Made by a program: the position numbers and the translations under genes. A model generated the notes under the pieces. It was not told the origin of the DNA, did not search any database, and was given only the letters and a program-made list of their open reading frames with translations. From an uncultured Clostridia bacterium (GTDB taxonomy: Bacteria; Bacillota; Clostridia; CAKSNL01; HGM11501): 64,000 bases of DNA. Positions 40,771 to 50,578 of this stretch are shown in pieces (positions within the stretch are counted from its first letter, which is position 1; each line of letters begins with the position of its first letter). The stretch lies in NCBI GenBank assembly GCA_934476235.1, contig CAKSNL010000003.1, positions 62,001 through 126,000 on the forward strand, in the 5' to 3' direction.

Positions 40771-40787
40771 GTTAGGGGGATGAAAAA

Positions 40788-42014
40788 GTGAAGATAACAT
40801 TCAAAAATTGCATGAAATATTTAAACGGTGCTTTCGTCCCGTTTTCGGGCGGAGCGGATGTTTTTTCACCGGCGGATGAGTCCGCCGTTATTTCCGATTG
40901 CTTCATTTTCCCGGCTTTCGCGGATGTTCATGTGCATCTGAGGGAGCCGGGCTTTTCGTATAAGGAAACTATAGAGTCCGGAACCTTAGCTGCCGCGCGC
41001 GGAGGGTATTCGGACATTTCGGCGATGCCGAATGTAAACCCGGTGCCGGACTGCCTTGAAAATCTTTCCTCAGAGCTTGAAATGATAAAAAAGAGCGCCA
41101 GGATAAACGTGCACCCCTACGGCGCGATTACAAAGGGCGAGGCGGGAGAAGAGCTTTCCGACATGGAGGCTATGGCGCCATTTGTCACCGCATTTTCGGA
41201 TGACGGGCGCGGAGTGCAGTCCGAGCCATTAATGAAGGAGGCGATGAAAAAGGCAGCCTCATTAAAAAAGATAATCGCGGCGCACTGCGAGGTAAATTCG
41301 CTCTTAAACGGCGGATATATTCATGACGGTGAATATGCTAGGGCGCATAACCATAAGGGCATACCGTCCGAAAGCGAGTGGGCGGAGGTTGAGAGGGACA
41401 TATTCTTGGCGGAAAAAACGGGCGCGGCGCTTCACATCTGCCATATATCGACCGCCGAGAGCGCGGAGCTTATACGCCGCGCAAAAAAAAGAGGAGTCAG
41501 CGTAACGTGCGAGACGGCGCCTCACTACCTTTTGCTGGACGATTCCTTGATAAAGGAGGACGGGGCGTGGAAAATGAATCCGCCGCTTCGCTCCCCGCGC
41601 GATAAGGACGCGCTTATCGGGGCGCTTTCAGACGGAACAATTGACATGATAGCGACCGACCATGCGCCCCACAGCGCGGAGGAAAAGTCAAAGGGGCTGA
41701 AAGAAAGCGCCTTCGGGATATCGGGAATCGAAACGGCATTCCCGCTTTTATATACATATCTTGTAAAGGAAAAAATAATTTCCGCCGAAAAGCTTATTGA
41801 CCTTATGGCGATAAGCCCAAGGCGGCGGTTCGGAATTCATGCGGGCGGCGCCTTCACGGTGTTTGACTTAAACGAGGAATATAAAATAGAGCCCGAAAAA
41901 TTCATATCAAAAGGAAAAAGCACGCCTTTTTCGGGAATGTCGGTTTCCGGAAAATGCATTTTAACAGTAAACAAGGGGGAAGCGGTATGGACAGAGAATT
42001 TGACAGGAAGATAG
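40788..42014 (+). CDS. pyrC: Dihydroorotase
   Basis: The 408-residue class I dihydroorotase cyclises carbamoyl-aspartate to dihydroorotate, step 3 of UMP synthesis. The amidohydrolase metal motif DVHVHLREPG is near residue 48. Further ligands lie in IIAAHCEVNSL and LHICHIS, and the catalytic Asp lies in ATDHAPHS. The start is GTG 40788 after TAGGGGGA. It is the first gene of the operon and overlaps carA by 28 bases. The length is close to other class I enzymes. Confidence 0.94.
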   Translation: MKITFKNCMKYLNGAFVPFSGGADVFSPADESAVISDCFIFPAFADVHVHLREPGFSYKETIESGTLAAARGGYSDISAMPNVNPVPDCLENLSSELEMIKKSARINVHPYGAITKGEAGEELSDMEAMAPFVTAFSDDGRGVQSEPLMKEAMKKAASLKKIIAAHCEVNSLLNGGYIHDGEYARAHNHKGIPSESEWAEVERDIFLAEKTGAALHICHISTAESAELIRRAKKRGVSVTCETAPHYLLLDDSLIKEDGAWKMNPPLRSPRDKDALIGALSDGTIDMIATDHAPHSAEEKSKGLKESAFGISGIETAFPLLYTYLVKEKIISAEKLIDLMAISPRRRFGIHAGGAFTVFDLNEEYKIEPEKFISKGKSTPFSGMSVSGKCILTVNKGEAVWTENLTGR

Positions 42015-43084
42015 TTTTGGAGGACGGGAGCGTTTATTACGGCTACGGCTTCGGAAGCAGCGAGGACAGGATATGCGAGATAGTCTTTAACACGTCTATG
42101 GCGGGCTATCAGGAGATAGTGTCGGACCCTTCGTATACGTATCAGATGGTCGTTATGACCTATCCTTTGATCGGAAACTACGGCATAACGGACGACGATT
42201 TTGAAACGAAGCTGCCGACTGTCGGCGCGCTTGTCGTGAGGGACTATAACGACATGCCGAGCAATTTCAGATACACAAAAACGCTCTCGGAGCTCATGGC
42301 GGAAAACAATATCCCGGGCATTTACGGGGTCGATACGAGAAAGCTCACAAGAAGCATACGCGACTTGGGAAGTAGGAGAGCGATAATAACGGACGCTGCC
42401 GCGAGCGACGAATACGTGCTTTCGCTCATAAAGAGCACCGAGATACCGCATGACGCGGTAAAAAAGGTCAGCTCAAAGAAAAAGTGGTATTCAAGAACGT
42501 CAAACCACAAGTTCAACGTTGTCGCAATCGACTGCGGAATTAAGCTAAACATCATAAGAAGCTTAAACCGCCGCGGCTGCAACGTGACGATAGTGCCTTA
42601 TAACACCACGGCGGAGGAGATAAAATTCATGAAGCCGGACGGGCTTTTCTTATCGAACGGTCCGGGCGACCCTATTGATGTGCCCGAGCTTATCGAAACG
42701 GTGCGCTCGCTTATCGGCGCCATTCCGATATTCGGGATATGCCTGGGGCACCAGATAATCTCGCTCGCCTCTGGGGCAAAGACCTATAAGCTTAAATTCG
42801 GGCACAGGGGCGGAAACCACCCGGTTAAAAACCTTGAAACGGGGAAGATTGAGATAACGAGCCAGAACCACAGCTACGCGGTGGATGAGGAGTCGCTTTC
42901 GGGCACACCCCTTTCCGTAACGCATATAAATCTTTTGGACGGCACCGTCGAGGGTGCGGAAAATAAGGAAAAGAGAGTCTTTTCCGTGCAGTATCACCCC
43001 GAGAGCGCGCCCGGTCCCGAGGACAGCGGATATCTTTTCGATAAGTTTATTGACATGATGAAGGAGGCGGGAGAAAATGCCTAA
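41987..43084 (+). CDS. carA: Carbamoyl-phosphate synthase small (glutaminase) subunit
   Basis: The 365-residue protein starts at ATG 41987 behind GGGGGA, inside the end of pyrC. The N-terminal CPSase small domain has GYGFGSSE and FNTSMAGYQEI. The C-terminal class I glutamine amidotransferase has IFGICLGHQII with the nucleophile Cys and QYHPESAPGPED with the catalytic His and Glu. It supplies ammonia from glutamine to CarB, encoded next with an 8-base overlap. CarA also feeds arginine synthesis if no second set exists, but placement here suggests a pyrimidine-specific enzyme. Confidence 0.94.
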   Translation: MDREFDRKIVLEDGSVYYGYGFGSSEDRICEIVFNTSMAGYQEIVSDPSYTYQMVVMTYPLIGNYGITDDDFETKLPTVGALVVRDYNDMPSNFRYTKTLSELMAENNIPGIYGVDTRKLTRSIRDLGSRRAIITDAAASDEYVLSLIKSTEIPHDAVKKVSSKKKWYSRTSNHKFNVVAIDCGIKLNIIRSLNRRGCNVTIVPYNTTAEEIKFMKPDGLFLSNGPGDPIDVPELIETVRSLIGAIPIFGICLGHQIISLASGAKTYKLKFGHRGGNHPVKNLETGKIEITSQNHSYAVDEESLSGTPLSVTHINLLDGTVEGAENKEKRVFSVQYHPESAPGPEDSGYLFDKFIDMMKEAGENA

Positions 43085-46000
43085 AAGAGAGGACATCAAA
43101 AAAATAATGGTGATAGGCTCAGGTCCCATCGTTATAGGTCAGGCGGCGGAGTTTGACTATGCCGGGACCCAGGCTTGCCTCGCGCTCAAGGAAGAAGGCT
43201 ACGAGGTCGTTTTGGTAAACTCCAATCCCGCAACTATAATGACGGACACATCCATCGCGGATAAGGTCTATATGGAGCCCTTAAACCTTGAATATGTTGC
43301 GAAAATACTGCGCTATGAGCGCCCGGACGCGGTGCTTCCAGGAATCGGCGGGCAGACGGGCTTGAACCTTGCAATGCAGCTTTCGAAAAAAGGCGTTCTG
43401 CACGAGTGCGGAGTCGAGCTTTTGGGAACAAGCTCGGAAAGCATTGAAAGAGCGGAGGACAGGGAGCTTTTTAAGGAGCTTTGCGAGGAGATAGGCGAGC
43501 CGGTCCTCCCGTCAAAGATAACGCACTCGATTGAAGAGGGCGTTTCGGCGGCTGAGGAGATAGGCTATCCCGTCGTGCTCCGTCCGGCGTTCACACTCGG
43601 CGGAACGGGCGGCGGCTTTGCGGACGATGAGGAGGAGCTCCGGGGTATAATGAAAAACGCGCTCGCGCTTTCTCCGGTCGGTCAGGTGCTCGTTGAAAAG
43701 AGCATCAGGGGCTATAAGGAGATTGAATATGAGGTAATGCGCGATAAAAATGACACGGCGATAACCGTCTGCAACATGGAAAACCTTGACCCTGTCGGAA
43801 TTCACACGGGCGACTCTATCGTTGTCTGCCCGAGCCAGACGCTTACCAATAAGGAATACCAGATGCTCAGAAGCAGCGCGTTAAAGATAATCCGCGCGCT
43901 TAAAATAGAGGGCGGGTGCAATGTGCAGTTCGCGCTTGACCCGCAGTCCTTCTCCTACTATGTGATTGAGGTTAACCCCAGAGTTTCGCGCTCCTCGGCT
44001 CTCGCGTCCAAGGCGAGCGGATACCCGATAGCGCGCGTTTCGGCAAAGGTTTCGGTCGGCATGACGTTGGACGAGATAAAAATCGCCAACACACCGGCGT
44101 CATTTGAGCCGACGCTTGACTACGTGGTAACGAAAATGCCGCGCTTCCCGTTTGACAAGTTCACCTCCGCGTCAAACAAGCTTTCGACGCAGATGAAGGC
44201 GACGGGCGAGGTCATGGCAGTCGGAAGAACGCTTGAGGAGAGCCTGTTAAAGGCGATACGCTCGCTTGAAATCGGCGTGTGCCACTTATATAAATCCAAG
44301 TTTGACAAGGACAAAATGACCGTCGACGACCTCTTTGACTACATAAAGGAGGGCACGGACGATAGGATATACGCAATCGCCCAGCTGATGTGGCTCGGCG
44401 TTGACCACTCCAGAATCTGCAACATCACGCAGATAGACATGTTCTTTTTGGATAAAATAAAAAAGATAGTTGACTTTGAAAAGGTGCTGGAGGCAAACGT
44501 CGGCGACGTGGAGATTTTAAAAAAAGCAAAGAAAATGGGCTTTTGCGATAAGTATCTGGGTGTGCTCTGGAAGATGACGGAGGAGGAAATTTATAATATC
44601 CGCCGCGAGAATAACATCTTCCCGGTCTATAAAATGATTGACACCTGCGCGAGCGAATTTGAAAGCTATATCCCGTATTTTTACTCAACATACGAAGAAG
44701 AAAACGAATCCATAGTAAGCGATAAGAAAAAAATAGTCGTTTTGGGCTCGGGTCCCATCAGAATCGGTCAGGGCGTTGAGTTTGACTATTCGACGGTTCA
44801 TGCGGTAAAAACGATTAAAAACGCGGGCTATGAGGCAATAATAATAAATAACAACCCCGAGACCGTTTCGACGGACTATACCACGAGCGACAAGCTTTAT
44901 TTTGAACCGCTGACGGCAGAGGACGTTATGAATATCATCGAGCTTGAAAAGCCCGAGGGCGTTATCGCGACCCTCGGCGGGCAGACGGCGATTAACTTAG
45001 CCGAGCCCCTGGCAAAGCGCGGTGTTAAGCTTATCGGTACCGACTGCGAGGCGATAGACAACGCGGAAAACCGTGACGCTTTTGAAAAAATAATCATAAA
45101 GCTCGGCATCCCGCACCCGGTCGGCGAGGCGGTGACAAATATTGAGGACGGAGTAGCAGCGGCGGAAAAAATAGGCTATCCCGTGCTTGTCCGCCCGAGC
45201 TATGTTTTGGGCGGCAGGGCGATGCAGATAGTCGCGGACGAGGAGGGGCTCCGCCATTACCTTAAGACCGCGGTTGAGGTGGATGAGGACAGACCTGTCC
45301 TGGTTGATAAATACATCGTCGGAAAAGAGCTTGAGGTTGACGCCGTGTGTGACGGGAAGGACGTTTTCGTTCCCGGAATCATGGAGCATGTTGAGCGCAC
45401 GGGTATCCACTCGGGCGACTCGATAAGCGTGTATCCGACCTTCAGCGTGTCCGAAAAGGCGAAAGCGACAATGCTTGACTACACGAAAAAATTAGGTCTC
45501 GGCATCGGCATCGTGGGGCTTTATAACATTCAGTTCATTGTCGATAAGGACGAAAACGTTTACATAATCGAAGTCAATCCCCGTTCGTCCAGAACCGTGC
45601 CCTTTTTGTCGAAGGCGACAGGCTGGCAGATAGCGGATATTGCGACGCTTGCAATGCTCGGTCACAGCTTAAAGGAGCAGGGAATAAACGAGGTTTACCC
45701 GCGCGAGAAAAAGCGCTGGTACGTAAAGACTCCGGCGTTCTCCTTCTCAAAGATAAGAGGGCTTGACGCGTACCTTTCGCCCGAAATGAAATCAACCGGT
45801 GAGGCGATAGGCTATGACGACAAGCTGACCCGCGCGCTATATAAATCGTTAAAAGCGTCCGGCATGAACGTGGTAAACTACGGAACCATATTTGTGACCG
45901 TCGCGGACAAGGACAAAAACGAGGCGCTTGCCTTAATTAAAAGATTTTACCGTCTCGGCTTTAACATCACCGCAACGAGCGGAACCGCCGCATTTTTGAA

Positions 46001-46265
46001 AGAGCACGGAATAAAAACTCACACGCTGGCAAAAATAAGCGATGGAAACGAGGAAATATTAAACTCCATCAGAAAAGGCTATGTCAACTATGTCATCAAC
46101 ACGCGCGGGTTAAACTCGTTAAGCGAGGAGACGGACGGCTATAAGATAAGGCGCTGTGCGGTCGAAAACAACGTTACGATGTTCACCGCGCTTGACACAG
46201 TGAGGGTGCTTTTGGATGTTCTGGAGGAAATGACGATAACCGTTTCCACTATCGATAAGGAGTAG
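43077..46265 (+). CDS. carB: Carbamoyl-phosphate synthase large subunit
   Basis: This 1062-residue synthetase makes carbamoyl phosphate from bicarbonate, ammonia and two ATP. The two homologous ATP-grasp halves are clear. VIGSGPIVIGQAAEFDYAG starts the first and VLGSGPIRIGQGVEFDYS the second (about residue 555). EVNPRVSRSSALASKA and EVNPRSSRTVPFLSKATG are the metal and ATP signatures of each half. An MGS-like allosteric domain (about 930-1062) would bind UMP or ornithine-type effectors. Length matches the family (about 1070). Confidence 0.96.
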   Translation: MPKREDIKKIMVIGSGPIVIGQAAEFDYAGTQACLALKEEGYEVVLVNSNPATIMTDTSIADKVYMEPLNLEYVAKILRYERPDAVLPGIGGQTGLNLAMQLSKKGVLHECGVELLGTSSESIERAEDRELFKELCEEIGEPVLPSKITHSIEEGVSAAEEIGYPVVLRPAFTLGGTGGGFADDEEELRGIMKNALALSPVGQVLVEKSIRGYKEIEYEVMRDKNDTAITVCNMENLDPVGIHTGDSIVVCPSQTLTNKEYQMLRSSALKIIRALKIEGGCNVQFALDPQSFSYYVIEVNPRVSRSSALASKASGYPIARVSAKVSVGMTLDEIKIANTPASFEPTLDYVVTKMPRFPFDKFTSASNKLSTQMKATGEVMAVGRTLEESLLKAIRSLEIGVCHLYKSKFDKDKMTVDDLFDYIKEGTDDRIYAIAQLMWLGVDHSRICNITQIDMFFLDKIKKIVDFEKVLEANVGDVEILKKAKKMGFCDKYLGVLWKMTEEEIYNIRRENNIFPVYKMIDTCASEFESYIPYFYSTYEEENESIVSDKKKIVVLGSGPIRIGQGVEFDYSTVHAVKTIKNAGYEAIIINNNPETVSTDYTTSDKLYFEPLTAEDVMNIIELEKPEGVIATLGGQTAINLAEPLAKRGVKLIGTDCEAIDNAENRDAFEKIIIKLGIPHPVGEAVTNIEDGVAAAEKIGYPVLVRPSYVLGGRAMQIVADEEGLRHYLKTAVEVDEDRPVLVDKYIVGKELEVDAVCDGKDVFVPGIMEHVERTGIHSGDSISVYPTFSVSEKAKATMLDYTKKLGLGIGIVGLYNIQFIVDKDENVYIIEVNPRSSRTVPFLSKATGWQIADIATLAMLGHSLKEQGINEVYPREKKRWYVKTPAFSFSKIRGLDAYLSPEMKSTGEAIGYDDKLTRALYKSLKASGMNVVNYGTIFVTVADKDKNEALALIKRFYRLGFNITATSGTAAFLKEHGIKTHTLAKISDGNEEILNSIRKGYVNYVINTRGLNSLSEETDGYKIRRCAVENNVTMFTALDTVRVLLDVLEEMTITVSTIDKE

Positions 46266-46268
46266 TTT

Positions 46269-46997
46269 ATGATAAAGTCTTATTACAAGGTAGAAGCAAA
46301 TGAAAAACTGGCAAAGAACGTTTATAAAATGGTGCTTTCGGGGGACACCTCGGGCATAGTGCGCCCCGGGCAGTTTATAAATATCAAAGTGCCGGATAAG
46401 TACCTTCGCCGCCCCATCTCCGTGTGCGATTATGATGGCGATACCGTCACGGTTATTTACAAGGTCGTGGGCGAGGGAACAAAAATAATGTCCGAAATTA
46501 AAAATGGCGCCGCCCTTGATGTTCTGACAGGGCTCGGCAACGGGTTTGATACGGAAAAATCGGGCAAAAATCCGCTTTTAATCGGCGGCGGTGTCGGCGT
46601 TCCCCCGCTTTATAACCTCGCGAAAAAGCTTAAATCGGAGGGGAAGGACGTTACCGTGATTTTGGGCTTTAATTCGTCCGATGAGGTGTTCTTAAAAGAA
46701 GAATTCGAAAAAACAGCAAAGGTATACCTCACCACGGCGGACGGGAGCGCGGGGCAAAAGGGCTTCGTGACGGACGCTATGGAGTCACTTGATTATGATT
46801 ACATCTACACCTGCGGACCTCATGCAATGCTTCGCGCGGTGTATGACAAGTCGAAAACGGGCGGTCAGTTCAGCTTTGAGGAAAGAATGGGCTGCGGCTT
46901 CGGCGCATGCATGGGGTGCAGCTGCAAAACAAAATACGGAGCAAAAAGGATATGCAAGGACGGTCCCGTTCTTGAAAAGGAGGAAATCGTATGGTAG
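46269..46997 (+). CDS. pyrK: Dihydroorotate dehydrogenase electron-transfer subunit
   Basis: The 242-residue FAD and [2Fe-2S] protein passes electrons from dihydroorotate (via PyrD) to NAD+. The FAD domain has YLRRPISVCDYD. The NAD domain starts with LLIGGGVGVPPLYNLA. The C-terminal cluster motif is CGFGACMGCSCKTKYG plus a final RICKDGP. The ATG at 46269 follows AAGGAG. It overlaps pyrD by seven bases, consistent with a heterotetramer of the class 1B type. Confidence 0.94.
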   Translation: MIKSYYKVEANEKLAKNVYKMVLSGDTSGIVRPGQFINIKVPDKYLRRPISVCDYDGDTVTVIYKVVGEGTKIMSEIKNGAALDVLTGLGNGFDTEKSGKNPLLIGGGVGVPPLYNLAKKLKSEGKDVTVILGFNSSDEVFLKEEFEKTAKVYLTTADGSAGQKGFVTDAMESLDYDYIYTCGPHAMLRAVYDKSKTGGQFSFEERMGCGFGACMGCSCKTKYGAKRICKDGPVLEKEEIVW

Positions 46998-47908
46998 ACA
47001 CTAAGGTTAACCTTTGCGGGACATGGATTGATAACCCCATAATCCCGGCGAGCGGAACGTTCGGCTACGGGCACGAGTTCGCAAAGATATATGACATCAA
47101 CGTGCTCGGCACATTCTCTTTTAAGGGGACGACGGCGGAGGAGCGGTTCGGCAATCCCACACCGAGAACGGCGGAGTGCACCGCGGGCGTTATAAACGCG
47201 GTCGGGCTTCAGAATCCCGGTGTGGAAAAGGTGATAGCCGAGGAACTTCCCAAGCTTAGAGAATGCTTTCACAAAAAGGTCATCGCCAACGTCGGCGGAT
47301 TTTCGACGGAGGAGTACGCCTCCAACACCGAAAAACTGGAAAAAGAGGATATCGTCGGCTGGCTTGAGGTGAATATTTCCTGCCCCAATATAAAAGCGGG
47401 CGGAAAAAGCCCGGGCTTAAAGCCGGACACTGCGGCAGAGGTTATCGGCGCGGTCAGAAAAATCACGAAAAAGCCGGTAATTGCAAAGCTTTCGCCGAAC
47501 GTGACCGACATTTCGGAGATTGCCAAGGCGTGCGAGGACGCGGGGGCGGACGGAATCAGCATGATAAACACCCTTTTGGGAATGAGGATAGACATTAAAA
47601 GAAGAAAGCCCGTAATCGCAAACAAAATGGGCGGATTTTCGGGACCAGCCGTTTTCCCGGTGGCACTTAGAATGGTCTATCAGGTCTACGAGGCGGTTAA
47701 GATTCCGATAATCGGCATCGGCGGCGTTACGAGGGCAGAGGACGTTCTGGAGATGATGATGGCGGGAGCTACCGCGGTCGGCGTCGGCGCGGCGAACCTT
47801 ATAAATCCTTACGTCTGCCCGGAAATCATTGATAATCTTCCGTCTCTTATGGAGGAGCTCGGAATCGAAAAACTTACGGATATCATAGGAGGAGCGCATA
47901 ATGGGTAA
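46991..47908 (+). CDS. pyrD: Dihydroorotate dehydrogenase, class 1B catalytic subunit
   Basis: The 305-residue FMN enzyme oxidises dihydroorotate to orotate with PyrK. Family landmarks include NPIIPASGTFGYG near the start, LEVNISCPNIKAGG with the catalytic Cys of class 1B, VIAKLSPNV, and the phosphate-binding IPIIGIGGVTRAEDVLEM. The start follows AAAGGAGGAAATCGT. It overlaps pyrF by eight bases. Confidence 0.95.
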   Translation: MVDTKVNLCGTWIDNPIIPASGTFGYGHEFAKIYDINVLGTFSFKGTTAEERFGNPTPRTAECTAGVINAVGLQNPGVEKVIAEELPKLRECFHKKVIANVGGFSTEEYASNTEKLEKEDIVGWLEVNISCPNIKAGGKSPGLKPDTAAEVIGAVRKITKKPVIAKLSPNVTDISEIAKACEDAGADGISMINTLLGMRIDIKRRKPVIANKMGGFSGPAVFPVALRMVYQVYEAVKIPIIGIGGVTRAEDVLEMMMAGATAVGVGAANLINPYVCPEIIDNLPSLMEELGIEKLTDIIGGAHNG

Positions 47909-48596
47909 GGACGTTATTATAGCGTGCGACTTTAAGAATAAAGAGGACACGCTCGCATTTTTGGATAATTTCACCGGCAAAAAGCCGTATCTTAAAATCG
48001 GAATGGAGCTTTTTTATGCGGAGGGTCCCGCAATCGTCCGCGAAATAAAGGACCGCGGACATAAGGTGTTTTTGGACCTTAAGCTTCACGATATTCCGAA
48101 CACCGTTAAAAGCGCGATGAAGGTGCTTTCCTCGCTGGGGGCGGACATGGTAAATGTTCACGCCTCCGGCGCCTCGGAAATGATGAAGGCGGCAAAGGAA
48201 GCGTTCTCGGCTCTTAACAATCCTCCGCTTTTAATTGCGGTCACCCAGCTCACGTCGACGGACGAAAGAGCGCTTAAGGAGGAGCTTTTAATCGACACTC
48301 CGATGGAGGAAACGGTGTTAAAATACGCGCTTAACGCGAAAAACTCATCTCTTGACGGGGTGGTGTGCTCGCCCCTTGAGGCAAAAAGGGTGCACGCGGT
48401 CTGCGGGGAAAAGTTTTTGACCGTAACGCCCGGAATCCGCTTTGCAGACGGGGAGAAGGGCGATCAGAAAAGGGTCATGACGCCGTCTGACGCGAAGAAG
48501 GCGGGAAGCGACTATATCGTCGTCGGGCGCCCGATAACAAGGGCAGAGGATCCTTTAGCGGCATATGAAAGATGTGTTTCGGAATTTGTTGACTAA
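47901..48596 (+). CDS. pyrF: Orotidine-5'-phosphate decarboxylase
   Basis: The 231-residue protein makes UMP from OMP. The catalytic Lys/Asp motif is DLKLHDIPNTV. VIIACDFKNKEDTLAFLDNF begins the barrel, VTPGIRFADGEKGDQKRV holds a phosphate loop and SDYIVVGRPITRAEDP is the second phosphate motif. Start ATG 47901 follows AGGAGG. It precedes pyrE with a 15-base gap. Confidence 0.95.
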   Translation: MGKDVIIACDFKNKEDTLAFLDNFTGKKPYLKIGMELFYAEGPAIVREIKDRGHKVFLDLKLHDIPNTVKSAMKVLSSLGADMVNVHASGASEMMKAAKEAFSALNNPPLLIAVTQLTSTDERALKEELLIDTPMEETVLKYALNAKNSSLDGVVCSPLEAKRVHAVCGEKFLTVTPGIRFADGEKGDQKRVMTPSDAKKAGSDYIVVGRPITRAEDPLAAYERCVSEFVD

Positions 48597-48611
48597 AGAA
48601 AGGAGTATATA

Positions 48612-49250
48612 ATGAAGGAGCTTATTGCAAAGGAATTATTGAGGATACGCGCGGTGTTTTTCCGCCCGGAGGAGCCTTTTATCTGGGCAAGCGGAATCAA
48701 AAGCCCGGTGTACTGCGACAACAGACTGATACTTACAGACCCTTCAGCGCGCGGCAAGGTCGAGTCCGCAATCGCACAGACGGTGAAGGAAAACTATCCC
48801 GAAGCTGAGGCGCTCATGGGAACGTCAACCGCGGGAATCGCACACGCGGCGATAGCGGCGCACATACTCGGCATCCCGATGGGGTATGTCAGAGGGTCCG
48901 CGAAGGACCACGGAAGGCAGAACAGAATCGAGGGCAGGCTTGAAAAAGGCGAAAAGGTCGTCGTAATAGAGGACTTAATCTCAACCGGCGGAAGCGTTAT
49001 TGACGTTGTGGACGCGCTCAGAGAAGCGGGAGCGGAGGTTTTGGGCATTGTCTCTATATTCACCTACGGCATGGAGCGCGGAGTAAAAAGGCTTTCTGAA
49101 GCAAACGTTAAAAACGTGAGCTTAACGGACTTTGACACGGTTGCCCGCGTGGCGGCGCTTGACGGCTACATAAAGCCCGCCGATGAGGCAAGGCTTTTGG
49201 CGTTTCGCGACAACCCGTCCGACGAATCGTGGATAGGAGGGTCGTTATGA
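48612..49250 (+). CDS. pyrE: Orotate phosphoribosyltransferase
   Basis: The 212-residue protein joins orotate to PRPP. The PRPP-binding motif VVVIEDLISTGGSVIDVV is intact, as is the flexible loop region RGSAKDHGRQNRIEG. The N-terminal FIWASGIKSPVYCDNRL fits PyrE of Gram-positive bacteria. Start ATG 48612 after AAAGGAG. It overlaps the pyrB start by four bases (ATGA). Confidence 0.94.
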   Translation: MKELIAKELLRIRAVFFRPEEPFIWASGIKSPVYCDNRLILTDPSARGKVESAIAQTVKENYPEAEALMGTSTAGIAHAAIAAHILGIPMGYVRGSAKDHGRQNRIEGRLEKGEKVVVIEDLISTGGSVIDVVDALREAGAEVLGIVSIFTYGMERGVKRLSEANVKNVSLTDFDTVARVAALDGYIKPADEARLLAFRDNPSDESWIGGSL

Positions 49251-50158
49251 GAAGCGTGATCGACATTTTAGACCTTTCAAAAGAGGAAATAGATGAGCTT
49301 ATCTTGACCGCGGAAGATATAATAAATAACCCGGCAAAATACTCGGAAAAGTGCAGGGGCAAAAAACTTGCGACGTTATTTTTTGAGCCCTCCACAAGAA
49401 CGAGATTAAGCTTTGAGGCGGCGATGTATGAGCTCGGCGGGAACGTTTTGGGCTTTTCATCCGCGGCGAACACCTCAGCCTCCAAGGGCGAGAGCGTGGC
49501 GGACACGGCAAAGGTCATCTCTTGCTATGCCGACATAATCGCAATGCGCCACCCCAAGGAGGGCGCGCCGTTCGTGGCGGCGATGAACGCCTCCATCCCC
49601 GTGATAAACGCGGGCGACGGCGGACACAATCACCCGACGCAGACGCTGGCGGACCTTCTTACAATAAAGCGCGAGAAGGGCGCATTTTCGGGGCTTACCG
49701 TCGGCTTTTGCGGCGACCTTAAGTTCGGAAGAACGGTGCACTCGCTCATCAACGCGCTTTCGCGGTACGAAAACGTTAAATTCATTTTGATTTCGCCCGA
49801 GGAGCTTAAGCTTCCGAGCTACGTCAAAAACGTGATAAAAGAAAAAAACCTCTCCTATGTTCAGACGGCGGACTTAGCGAGCGTTATGGGCGAGCTGGAC
49901 GTGCTTTATATGACGCGCGTTCAGAAGGAGCGCTTTTTCAACGAGGAGGACTATTTAAGGCTTAAGGACAGCTACATATTAACTCCCGAAAAGCTTTCGG
50001 GCGCAAGAAGAGATATGATAATAATGCACCCGCTTCCGAGGGTGAACGAAATAAGCGTGGCGGTGGATTCTGATCCGAGAGCGTGCTATTTTAAGCAGGT
50101 GCTTAACGGAAAATACATGCGCATGGCGCTGATATTAAAGCTTCTGGAGGTTAAGTGA
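49247..50158 (+). CDS. pyrB: Aspartate carbamoyltransferase catalytic subunit
   Basis: The 303-residue protein starts at ATG 49247 behind AGGAGGG; the GTG 18 bases earlier overlaps that site. It transfers carbamoyl phosphate to aspartate. The carbamoyl-phosphate loop FFEPSTRTRLSFEAAM is present, with the MRHPKEGAP and HPTQTLADLLTI motifs, and a later LPRVNEI loop. It is followed, with a one-base overlap, by the regulatory subunit gene, so an allosteric PyrB6PyrI6-type holoenzyme is expected. Confidence 0.95.
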   Translation: MRSVIDILDLSKEEIDELILTAEDIINNPAKYSEKCRGKKLATLFFEPSTRTRLSFEAAMYELGGNVLGFSSAANTSASKGESVADTAKVISCYADIIAMRHPKEGAPFVAAMNASIPVINAGDGGHNHPTQTLADLLTIKREKGAFSGLTVGFCGDLKFGRTVHSLINALSRYENVKFILISPEELKLPSYVKNVIKEKNLSYVQTADLASVMGELDVLYMTRVQKERFFNEEDYLRLKDSYILTPEKLSGARRDMIIMHPLPRVNEISVAVDSDPRACYFKQVLNGKYMRMALILKLLEVK

Positions 50159-50577
50159 TGAACATTGATTCAATTAAAAACGGCATCGTGATAGACCACA
50201 TCACCGCCGGAAAGTCATTCGAGATTTATTCGCTTTTGGGACTTGACAAGCTCGGCACAACGGTCGCCCTTATAAAGAATGCGGCAAGCAAGAAGTCCGG
50301 CAAAAAGGACATTATAAAGGTGGACGGCGAATTTTATCCCGATACGGACATTCTGGGCTTTGTTGATCCCGGCGCGACGGTAAATATCATAAAGGACTCG
50401 GTCATCGTGGAGAAAAAAACGCTTGCGCTTCCCGAAAAACTGGTCGGTGTCATAAAGTGCAAAAACCCCAGGTGCATCACCTCGACCGAGCAGGAGCTTC
50501 CCGACATATTCAAGCTTACGGACAGAAAGAGCGCTACATACAGGTGTATATACTGTGAAAGTAAAGGAGAAAGATAA
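50158..50577 (+). CDS. pyrI: Aspartate carbamoyltransferase regulatory subunit
   Basis: The 139-residue protein starts at ATG 50158 after GGAGG, overlapping the pyrB stop. The N-terminal nucleotide-binding domain includes NGIVIDHITAGKSFEIYSLL. The C-terminal zinc domain has the four-Cys set CKNPRC and CIYC that docks to PyrB. CTP or UTP would give feedback inhibition and ATP activation by analogy with the enteric enzyme. PyrI is lacking in Bacillus but is found in a number of Clostridia. Confidence 0.94.
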   Translation: MNIDSIKNGIVIDHITAGKSFEIYSLLGLDKLGTTVALIKNAASKKSGKKDIIKVDGEFYPDTDILGFVDPGATVNIIKDSVIVEKKTLALPEKLVGVIKCKNPRCITSTEQELPDIFKLTDRKSATYRCIYCESKGER

Positions 50578-50578
50578 A

